NCBI GenBank assembly: GCA_900544655.1
Contig: UQWE01000062.1
Span: 1-8,057, forward strand
Direction of reading: 5' to 3'
DNA from: an uncultured Coriobacteriaceae bacterium
GTDB taxonomy: Bacteria > Actinomycetota > Coriobacteriia > Coriobacteriales > Atopobiaceae
Length of the DNA: 8,057 bases
Shown here: positions 1-4,652 of the stretch, in pieces
Layout: each line of letters begins with the position of its first letter
Numbering within the stretch: position 1 is the stretch's first letter
Position numbers and translations under genes: made by a program
Notes under the pieces: generated by a model
What the model was told of the DNA's origin: nothing
Database searches by the model: none
What the model saw: only the letters and a program-made list of their open reading frames with translations

Positions 1-21
1 GGCCCGTGGGTTATACCCTAA
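1..21 (+). CDS. possible 3' end of an upstream gene (partial)
   Basis: The first reading frame gives six codons (GPWVIP) followed by TAA at 19-21. A terminator-like hairpin begins six bases later, which is where one expects the end of a plus-strand gene. Six codons cannot identify a product, and the other two frames are also open here, so this rests only on position relative to the hairpin. Confidence 0.22.
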   Translation, partial: GPWVIP

Positions 22-26
22 GAGCA

Positions 27-57
27 AACCACCCTTTTTAAGGGTGGTTCTGATTTT
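27..57 (+). terminator. hairpin, probable Rho-independent terminator
   Basis: A perfect 10-bp stem (AACCACCCTT at 27-36, AAGGGTGGTT at 40-49) with a TTT loop is followed by CTGATTTTG, a weak T-tract. It most likely terminates transcription arriving from the left, upstream of the LOG gene. A TATACC at 13-18 could be a -10 element for the LOG gene. In that case the hairpin would sit in its 5' leader, but the -35 region lies outside the window and this cannot be decided. Confidence 0.55.
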
Positions 58-71
58 GTGAAAGGACGCTT

Positions 72-599
72 ATGAATATCACGGTCTACCTGGGCGCGAG
101 CGAGGGCAGGGACCCGGCGCTTAAGACCGCGGTGCGAGAGCTTGGCGCGTGGATCGGCGAGTCTGGCAACGCGCTGGTCTACGGAGGCTCCAAGAGCGGA
201 CTTATGGGCGAGCTTGCTCAGAGCGTTATCGTGGCGGGCGGCGAGGCGACGGGCGTCGAGCCGCGCGAGTTCATCGAGCGCGAGTTCCAGTACGACGAGC
301 TCACGCGTCTCATCGTTACCGACACGATGGCCGAGCGTAAGGCCATGATGATTGAGCTCGGCGACGCGTTCGTGGCGTTCCCCGGCGGCACGGGCACGCT
401 TGAGGAGATCGCGGAGGTCATGAGCGAGGTCGCGCTGGGTCACCTCGACGCTCCGTGCATCCTCTATAACCTCGGCGGCTTCTATGACTCTCTCGCCTCG
501 CAGCTGGCCCTCATGATCGAGATGGGGCTTTCCACCCATGAGCGCCAGCGCGGCATCCACTTCGCCACTTCGCTCGCGGAGATTCGCGCGCTGTTGTAG
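72..599 (+). CDS. LOG family protein (nucleoside 5'-monophosphate phosphoribohydrolase)
   Basis: The 175-residue product belongs to the LOG/TIGR00730 Rossmann-fold family, often misannotated as lysine decarboxylase. Characterised members hydrolyse cytokinin riboside 5'-monophosphate or other nucleoside monophosphates to free base and ribose 5-phosphate in the cytoplasm. The diagnostic motifs are present: YGGSKSGLMG at residues 37-46, MAERK at 86-90, and the PGGTGTLEE signature at 104-112 that binds phosphate and carries the catalytic Glu. Arg and Glu at these places are the residues expected for activity. The length is slightly short for the family (usually about 180-195) but complete at both ends. 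The ATG at 72 has an AAAGGA ribosome binding site 5 nt upstream. The gene stands alone and converges on the YolD-like gene, with 15 bp between stop codons. The natural substrate in this organism cannot be told from sequence. Confidence 0.9.
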   Translation: MNITVYLGASEGRDPALKTAVRELGAWIGESGNALVYGGSKSGLMGELAQSVIVAGGEATGVEPREFIEREFQYDELTRLIVTDTMAERKAMMIELGDAFVAFPGGTGTLEEIAEVMSEVALGHLDAPCILYNLGGFYDSLASQLALMIEMGLSTHERQRGIHFATSLAEIRALL

Positions 600-604
600 C
601 TGGC

Positions 605-640
605 GGAACCATTCTTAGCTCGCCATCGGGCGAAGGTTCC
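605..640. repeat. nested inverted repeats at the convergent LOG/YolD-like gene ends
   Basis: GGAACC (605-610) pairs with GGTTCC (635-640), and inside it TCGCC (620-624) pairs with GGCGA (629-633) around ATCG. The structure spans the 15-bp gap and the last codons of the YolD-like gene. It lacks a T-tract on either strand, so at most it is a weak or Rho-assisted termination site for the two convergent genes. No other terminator is visible between them. Confidence 0.3.
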
Positions 641-974
641 AGATGTCTTCGAATAGGATGCGCGCGTCAGGCTGGCCTCCTTCCCCAATTAGTATGAGCA
701 TGCGGAATGTGCTGTCTACCTGGCGAACCTTGCCAATCGTGGTGCGATAGCGATCGCGCCCGTAGTAGGTGGCCTCTACCAAATCACCTTTGCGTAAGCG
801 CACGAGCATCCGTGATATCTCTTCGGCGTGCTCCTCCGTGAGGGTTCGCCTTGCCTCACCCGCGTTCGCTTGCTCGGCCGCCAGCTCCTCGAAGCCCGTG
901 AGGGCCGCAAATGGCATGAACTGTGCGGCGTCCGTATTGCGTGCAATGTCATTTGTTGCGTACATCCTATGCAT
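615..974 (-). CDS. YolD-like family protein, partner of the Y-family polymerase
   Basis: The product is 119 residues and resembles the YolD-like family, small proteins of unknown biochemistry usually encoded directly after UmuC/YqjW-type polymerases in Gram-positives. Visible family features are the FMPFAALTGF segment near residue 20, then a beta-rich C-terminal half (VEATYYGRDRY, TTIGKVRQVDS, ILFEDIWNL) matching the usual YolD pattern of short strands ending in an I-x-F-x-D-I motif. ATG at 974 is chosen because GGGAGG (minus strand, 985-980) lies 5 nt upstream. Another ATG at 965 is possible but lies 14 nt from that site. The start overlaps the end of the polymerase gene by 8 bp, so translation is probably coupled. 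By context it should be induced with the polymerase in the SOS response. Its exact role, perhaps as an accessory factor or regulator of the polymerase, is not established. Confidence 0.8.
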   Translation of the reverse strand: MHRMYATNDIARNTDAAQFMPFAALTGFEELAAEQANAGEARRTLTEEHAEEISRMLVRLRKGDLVEATYYGRDRYRTTIGKVRQVDSTFRMLILIGEGGQPDARILFEDIWNLRPMAS

Positions 975-2310
975 GATGGCCTCCCACCTGAGCATTCCTT
1001 TCCATGCCCGTCGCCTCGTCGCGCAGGCTCCTGCCACGCACGAGCGCGTTCTTGCCGAATCTACTCTTTACCGCGAGCGCCGCCTCGGCGAGACGCCGCT
1101 CTGCCGCCTCTGCCTCGAGGTCTGTGAAGAGCGTGACCTCTGCCTCTTCCTGGCTTACGAGGTCACCAAAGCCGATGGTGAGGCGCTTTACCTTGCGGGC
1201 AGGGTCGACCACGTCGTTGTACATGCGCTCCAACTCACCCATGAGGGCCTCTCGTGAGCAGGTGTGGGCCGAGAGCTTGTGGGAGGTGGCCGCATGGGGG
1301 CCGCGCCGCATCACCGCGATTTCCCACTCTGCATGGTCAACCTCGTAGCCAACCCATAACGAGACGTGCCCGCAGGCGAGGCGGCTGCCCACGAGATCGA
1401 GCACAGCCTCGTCGACCATCTCGCGGACGATGGTGAGGGCCTCATCCGTTGTGTAGGGGCGCGTGAGCACTTGCCCCGTGCTGATGGAGTGCCGTTCTGG
1501 CTCATAGGTCTGGATTTGCTCGATCGAACAGTTCTCGATGCCCCGCGCATGCTCCATAAGGTGACGCGCATTGATGCCAAATTCGCGCCTGAGCAGAGGC
1601 TCGTCCATGAGCACAACGCCGGCAAGGTCATAGACGCCATAGCGCGCGAGGCGTCTTGCGATGCCCGGACCAATCTGCCAGATGTCCGTTATGGGACGGT
1701 GGTACCAGATCAGGCGACGGAAGCGCTCGCCGTCGAGCACACCGATGTGGCTCTCCTCGTGTTTGGCTAGGATGTCGAGCGCAACCTTCGCGAGAAAGAG
1801 GTTGGTGCCAATGCCCGCCGTGGCGCAGATGCGTGTCTCGGCACGGACGGCGTCCATCAGCATGCGGGCGAGACCCATGGCATCCGTCCCATAGAGGGAC
1901 AGATAGGGCGTGGCGTCTATGAAGCACTCGTCGACCGAGTAGACATGAATGTCTTCCTTGGCAATAAAGCGCAGGTATATGCCATAGATTTGCGCCGAGA
2001 CCTCCATATAGCGACGCATGTGCGGTCTAATCGCTCGATAACGGATGTTGGGTGGTATCTCGAAAAGACGTGGCCTGCCCGAAAGGCCGCAGGCCTTGAT
2101 GGCGGGGGAGAGGGCCAAGCAGATGGTACCGGAGCCGCGGCTCGTGTCTGCTACGACGAGGTTCTCCTCAAAGGGGTCAAGCCCTAGATCGGCGCATTCG
2201 ACAGAGGCGTAGAAGCTCTTGAGGTCGATGCAGAGGTAGACGTGACCCGTATCCGACGGGCCCCGCGCGGTCGAGGGATCGATGCTCGCCGTGCTGCAAA
2301 ATGTGTCCAT
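967..2310 (-). CDS. Y-family DNA polymerase, UmuC/YqjW-like
   Basis: This is a 447-residue translesion DNA polymerase of the UmuC/DinB superfamily, closest in style to the YqjW/UvrX group of Gram-positives. The catalytic carboxylates are present: Asp29 in YLCIDLKSFYASVE (residues 25-38, with the FY steric-gate pair at 33-34), and Asp127-Glu128 in YSVDECFID (124-132). The SPAIKACGLSGRPRLFEIP segment near 68-86 forms the fingers. A helix-hairpin-helix thumb segment (ITDIWQIGPGIARRLARYG) follows near the middle, and a little-finger domain completes the chain. A C-terminal EVTLF resembles a degenerate beta-clamp-binding motif lacking the usual Gln. An ATG 51 bases further upstream exists, but the ATG at 2310 is preferred because GGAGG (2321-2317) lies 6 nt upstream and the catalytic domain begins soon after it. 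An SOS box lies just before the RBS. The gene overlaps the YolD-like gene by 8 bp. The protein probably copies damaged templates with low fidelity. Confidence 0.92.
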   Translation of the reverse strand: MDTFCSTASIDPSTARGPSDTGHVYLCIDLKSFYASVECADLGLDPFEENLVVADTSRGSGTICLALSPAIKACGLSGRPRLFEIPPNIRYRAIRPHMRRYMEVSAQIYGIYLRFIAKEDIHVYSVDECFIDATPYLSLYGTDAMGLARMLMDAVRAETRICATAGIGTNLFLAKVALDILAKHEESHIGVLDGERFRRLIWYHRPITDIWQIGPGIARRLARYGVYDLAGVVLMDEPLLRREFGINARHLMEHARGIENCSIEQIQTYEPERHSISTGQVLTRPYTTDEALTIVREMVDEAVLDLVGSRLACGHVSLWVGYEVDHAEWEIAVMRRGPHAATSHKLSAHTCSREALMGELERMYNDVVDPARKVKRLTIGFGDLVSQEEAEVTLFTDLEAEAAERRLAEAALAVKSRFGKNALVRGRSLRDEATGMERNAQVGGHHA

Positions 2311-2316
2311 GCCTCG

Positions 2317-2321
2317 CCTCC
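2317..2321 (-). promoter_or_regulatory. ribosome binding site of the Y-family polymerase
   Basis: GGAGG on the minus strand, 6 nt before the ATG at 2310. It decides this start over the in-frame ATG at 2361, which would place the SOS box inside the coding sequence. Confidence 0.75.
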
Positions 2322-2324
2322 GTA

Positions 2325-2338
2325 CAAACAGTTGTTCG
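2325..2338 (-). promoter_or_regulatory. LexA-type SOS box
   Basis: The minus strand reads CGAACAACTGTTTG, matching the Gram-positive SOS consensus CGAAC-N4-GTTCG at 9 of 10 fixed positions. The dyad extends outward: 2323-2340 forms two 8-bp arms with one mismatch around a 2-bp centre. It lies 3 nt upstream of the polymerase RBS, so bound LexA would cover the start region of transcription or block elongation. Further CGAAC/GTTCG half-sites lie at 2346-2350, 2386-2390 and 2418-2422, but none is correctly paired. Core promoter hexamers could not be assigned with confidence. A TTGCAT is present upstream but lacks a good -10 at normal spacing. Confidence 0.72.
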
Positions 2339-2447
2339 TATCTCTCGAACCCATGATGCAACGGATTGCGGACACTAAGTAGTCGCGAACGGGGAGCTCA
2401 CAATGATGCCACGACTTGTTCGATGCAGGCGAATAAACCGCAGGTAG

Positions 2448-2933
2448 TTACCTTCCCACATGTCCCTCGCGGGCATAGAAGACACGGTTGTTGGGCGTCT
2501 CGTCAACCTCGATTTGGGAGATGGGGAGGTTACGCTCGGCAAGGCGGTCGAAGAACCAGCGGGCTAGGTTTTCGGCCGTGGTTCGGAACGGCAGCATAGT
2601 GAGCGTGAAGCCTTCGCTTTCGAGGGCGGTGACGGTTGCGGGCGCAAGCGAGCCCTCCTCCACAAGGAAGGTGTGGTCAAGCTCGTCGGCGACTTCGGCG
2701 ACAATGCGCTTGAACACGCCAAAGTCGACGACCATGTCGCGCATGGTGCCATCGTTCGTGACGGTGCCGTCATCTCTCAGGGCGCCTTCGCCGTTCGTGC
2801 CATCTTGCAGATCCTCAACCTCGATGGTCGCTACGACACGCCAGCGGTGGCCATGGAGGTTCTCGCACTTGCCGTAATAGTTGGTGAGGAAGTGGGCGCC
2901 GTCGAAGTGCGCCTCGGCCTGAAGACCGTACAT
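2448..2933 (-). CDS. queD: 6-carboxytetrahydropterin synthase (QueD / PTPS family)
   Basis: The 161-residue product is a tunnelling-fold PTPS/QueD (COG0720) enzyme. It converts 7,8-dihydroneopterin triphosphate to 6-carboxytetrahydropterin, the second step of preQ0 and queuosine synthesis, in the cytoplasm. Zinc ligands His14 (FDGAHFL), His27 and His29 are present in CENLHGH, with the catalytic Cys23. The Asp86-His87 pair (ELDHTFL) and the substrate-binding Glu145 (VDETPNNRVFY) are also in place. The protein is longer than the usual 120 or so residues because of an acidic, Gly/Asp-rich insertion at about 42-66 before VVDFG. Glu24 follows Cys23, so the motif also satisfies the PTPS-III signature ExxHGH, and a second role in folate synthesis is possible. 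No other queuosine gene is in the window. The gene follows the XRE gene after 42 bp, and its RBS (AAGGGGG) overlaps a hairpin. Confidence 0.88.
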   Translation of the reverse strand: MYGLQAEAHFDGAHFLTNYYGKCENLHGHRWRVVATIEVEDLQDGTNGEGALRDDGTVTNDGTMRDMVVDFGVFKRIVAEVADELDHTFLVEEGSLAPATVTALESEGFTLTMLPFRTTAENLARWFFDRLAERNLPISQIEVDETPNNRVFYAREGHVGR

Positions 2934-2934
2934 G

Positions 2935-2960
2935 CAAGCCCCCTTGCTGCCTGGGGCTTG
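2935..2960 (-). promoter_or_regulatory. hairpin covering the queD ribosome binding site
   Basis: On the minus strand CAAGCCCC (2960-2953) and GGGGCTTG (2942-2935) form a perfect 8-bp stem with a 10-nt loop, AGGCAGCAAG. The likely Shine-Dalgarno AAGGGGG runs from the loop into the 3' arm, and the stem ends 1 nt before the ATG at 2933. Folding would hide the site, so it may control translation or act as a cis element. No preQ1 riboswitch core is recognisable in this 42-nt gap. Confidence 0.45.
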
Positions 2961-2975
2961 GGCCGCTCAGGCGTA

Positions 2976-3329
2976 TTAGCTGTGATTTTGCGCGTCGCTC
3001 TGAGACGCGTCCGTCAAGTCGTCCGAAGCCCCGGTGAGGGTCTCCTCCCCGTCAACGGGACTAAAGGCATCATAGTCGACAGTAAAGAGGTCGCACACGT
3101 CGATGTCAAAGACGTCTGAAAGGGCGATGAGGGTCGAAAGCGTCGGGTTCATCGGATGGCCCGGACGCGACTCGCCCTTTTCAAACTTTTGATAGGTGTA
3201 CGTGGAGATGCCGGCTCGTTGCGCCACTTCTTCTTGCGTGTATCCGCTCTTGAATCGGAGTATGCGCATGTGGCGCGAGAGCTCGCTTGAGTAATTCTCT
3301 TTTGTGAGGCGGTGCGTGCGGGTAGCCAT
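2976..3329 (-). CDS. XRE family HTH transcriptional regulator
   Basis: This 117-residue protein has one Cro/C1-type helix-turn-helix domain at about residues 15-84. The positioning helix is TQEEVAQRAG (31-40), followed by the turn and recognition helix ISTYTYQKFEKGE (41-53) and the usual C-terminal pair of helices (LSTLIALSDVFDIDVCDLF). The last 33 residues form an acidic, probably disordered tail rich in Asp and Ser, with no recognisable sensor domain. The ATG at 3329 is the only reasonable start: an in-frame TGA lies 3 nt upstream, and GAGG is too close (2 nt) to be a good RBS. The message may therefore be leaderless, with CATATT at 3341-3336 as a candidate -10. The gene starts the minus-strand block leading into queD and is divergent from sbcD. 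It may bind the repeat clusters in the shared spacer, but its targets are not known. Confidence 0.85.
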   Translation of the reverse strand: MATRTHRLTKENYSSELSRHMRILRFKSGYTQEEVAQRAGISTYTYQKFEKGESRPGHPMNPTLSTLIALSDVFDIDVCDLFTVDYDAFSPVDGEETLTGASDDLTDASQSDAQNHS

Positions 3330-3348
3330 TCCTCAAATATGTGTGGCA

Positions 3349-3380
3349 ATGGTGCGCGGCGCCACCATACCGAGATGGTG
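3349..3380. promoter_or_regulatory. three alternating ATGGTG/CACCAT repeats, candidate operator
   Basis: ATGGTG (3349-3354), CACCAT (3363-3368) and ATGGTG (3375-3380) are exact 6-bp inverted copies separated by 8 and 6 bp. They sit 20-51 bp upstream of the XRE start codon, where the -35 region of its promoter should be. This placement suits autoregulation by the XRE protein, which is an inference. In a transcript the middle copy could pair with either neighbour. Confidence 0.4.
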
Positions 3381-3394
3381 TTGATGCCGAACGG

Positions 3395-3416
3395 CCTTAT
3401 GGGATGTCCCGTAAGG
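3395..3416. promoter_or_regulatory. 22-bp imperfect palindrome between xre and sbcD
   Basis: The arms CCTTATGGGA and TCCCGTAAGG are separated by TG, with 9 of 10 pairs matching and T opposite G at the sixth position from the centre. The 2-bp centre argues for a DNA-binding dyad rather than an RNA hairpin. A further CCTTA at 3422-3426 forms a second inverted pair with TAAGG at 3412-3416. The dyad lies about 75-100 bp upstream of the sbcD start, on the divergent promoter region. Confidence 0.42.
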
Positions 3417-3443
3417 TGCGCCCTTAATGTCCGCATATAACCG

Positions 3444-3449
3444 TACAAT
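3444..3449 (+). promoter_or_regulatory. candidate -10 element of sbcDC
   Basis: TACAAT matches TATAAT at 5 of 6 positions and would give a leader of about 35 nt before the sbcD ATG. No TTGACA-like -35 is present at 16-18 bp upstream; that position is occupied by the extra CCTTA copy. The promoter is therefore weak or activator-dependent if this assignment is right. TATAAC at 3436-3441 is an alternative. Confidence 0.35.
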
Positions 3450-3481
3450 CATTAATCAATGACATTCACCCTGCTCACACC

Positions 3482-3486
3482 GGGAG
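3482..3486 (+). promoter_or_regulatory. ribosome binding site of sbcD
   Basis: GGGAG lies 5 nt before the ATG at 3492. This favours that start over the in-frame ATG at 3459, which has no Shine-Dalgarno and would add 11 residues before the conserved MRLLHIADLH start. Confidence 0.7.
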
Positions 3487-3491
3487 ACACC

Positions 3492-4652
3492 ATGAGACTT
3501 CTTCACATCGCAGACCTGCACATCGGCAAACGCGTGTGCGAGTTCTCCATGTTGGATGACCAGCGCCATATTCTCACGCAGGTCCTAGACCTGCTGCGTG
3601 GGGGCACCGTTGACGCCCTGCTCGTCGCGGGAGACCTATATGACAAGCCCTCTCCCAGCTCGGAGGCGGTCTCCATGGTCGACTGGTTCTTTGATGAGGT
3701 GGCGCAGTCTGGTGTGCCGGCCGTGGTTATTCCTGGCAACCATGACTCCGCGGAGCGCGTGGGCTATGCGGCGGCCTCGCTCGCACGTTGTGGGGTGTAC
3801 GTGTCTCCCGTCTTTAACGGCTCGGTTGATCCCGTCGAACTTGAGGATGAGTGGGGTCCGGTGCGCATCTGGCCTATCCCCTTCCTGCGTCCGGCGACCG
3901 TTCGTCACTATTTCCCCGATGCAACGGTTGAGAACTACACGGATGCCATGCGCGTGGTCGTTGAGGCTTGTGACCTGGAGCGCATTGAAGGCGCGGGTGC
4001 CGCGCGCAACGTCGCCGTGGCTCACCAGTTTGTGACGGCGGGCGCCTTTACGCCGGAGCGCTGCGACTCGGAGGTCTCTGTGGGCGGTTTGGACAACGTC
4101 GACGCCGGCGTGTTTGAGCCTTTCGACTACGTGGCCCTGGGGCACATCCATGGCCCGCAGCGCGTGGGAAGCGAGCGTGTCAGGTATTCGGGGTCGATTC
4201 TCAAATATTCGCTCTCCGAGGCGGATGGTCAGAAGTCCGCCGTGCTCGTCGAGCTGGGTGCTGCGGGCGATTCTCCCACGATAGAGCTCATTCCTCTCAG
4301 GCCCCTTCATGACCTGCGGCGTATTCGTGGGCCTCTCGATCGTCTCGTCTCGCCAGAGGTGGTTGGCGCGGCGGATTCGCATGACTATCTGCACGTGCTT
4401 CTTACGGACGAGAACCCTGCGCTTGACGCGATGGCGCGCCTTCGCGATGTCTATCCCAACGTCATGAGCGTTGCCTATGACAATGCTCGCACCCGTGCGG
4501 AGGGTCTTGCCATGCGTGACACTCCCGCCACTGACGAAGCAAGTCCCCTCGAACTCTTTAACGAGTTTTATGAGCGCCAGAATGGCGCGCCACTTTCTGA
4601 CGGCCAGCTTGCCGTCGTGACCGAGGAACTCGAGCGAATCAAGGTGATATAG
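3492..4652 (+). CDS. sbcD: exonuclease SbcCD subunit D (Mre11-like nuclease)
   Basis: The 386-residue product is the nuclease subunit of SbcCD, which with SbcC cuts DNA hairpins and trims protein-blocked double-strand ends in an ATP- and Mn-dependent way. All metallophosphoesterase motifs are visible: Asp8 and His10 in HIADLHIG, Asp48 in VAGDLYD, Asn83-His84-Asp85 in PGNHD, His178 in VAHQF, and His218 and His220 in LGHIHGPQ. The capping-domain start SGSILKYSLSEA follows at about 233-244. The length is typical of the family. The start is set by the RBS at 3482-3486. The stop TAG at 4650-4652 is directly followed by the sbcC ATG, so the two genes form one operon with translational coupling. No SOS box was found upstream. 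The protein is cytoplasmic and acts on the nucleoid. Confidence 0.95.
   Translation: MRLLHIADLHIGKRVCEFSMLDDQRHILTQVLDLLRGGTVDALLVAGDLYDKPSPSSEAVSMVDWFFDEVAQSGVPAVVIPGNHDSAERVGYAAASLARCGVYVSPVFNGSVDPVELEDEWGPVRIWPIPFLRPATVRHYFPDATVENYTDAMRVVVEACDLERIEGAGAARNVAVAHQFVTAGAFTPERCDSEVSVGGLDNVDAGVFEPFDYVALGHIHGPQRVGSERVRYSGSILKYSLSEADGQKSAVLVELGAAGDSPTIELIPLRPLHDLRRIRGPLDRLVSPEVVGAADSHDYLHVLLTDENPALDAMARLRDVYPNVMSVAYDNARTRAEGLAMRDTPATDEASPLELFNEFYERQNGAPLSDGQLAVVTEELERIKVI

Noticed and set aside
18..560. 180-codon open frame on the minus strand opposite the LOG gene
   Set aside because: The protein is an Arg/His/Ala-rich antisense shadow with no family features, and the sense frame carries the full LOG motifs.
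769..1257. 162-codon plus-strand frame opposite the polymerase and YolD-like genes
   Set aside because: Antisense to two recognised families, low-complexity Ser/Arg/Ala content and no RBS.
2311..2361. Longer start of the polymerase at the ATG at 2361
   Set aside because: It would put the SOS box and the good RBS inside the coding sequence, and the extra 17 residues match nothing in the family.
2346..2422. Second SOS box upstream of the polymerase
   Set aside because: Half-sites CGAAC or GTTCG occur at 2346-2350, 2386-2390 and 2418-2422, but their partners at the N4 spacing match at only 0-2 of 5 positions.
2934..2975. preQ1 riboswitch before queD
   Set aside because: The gap is only 42 nt and lacks the A-rich tail and pseudoknot pattern of class I; the other classes need more sequence. 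Only the RBS hairpin is supported.
3459..3491. Upstream in-frame ATG of sbcD, adding 11 residues
   Set aside because: No Shine-Dalgarno precedes it, it is close to the likely transcription start, and the conserved protein begins at the ATG at 3492, which has GGGAG 5 nt upstream.
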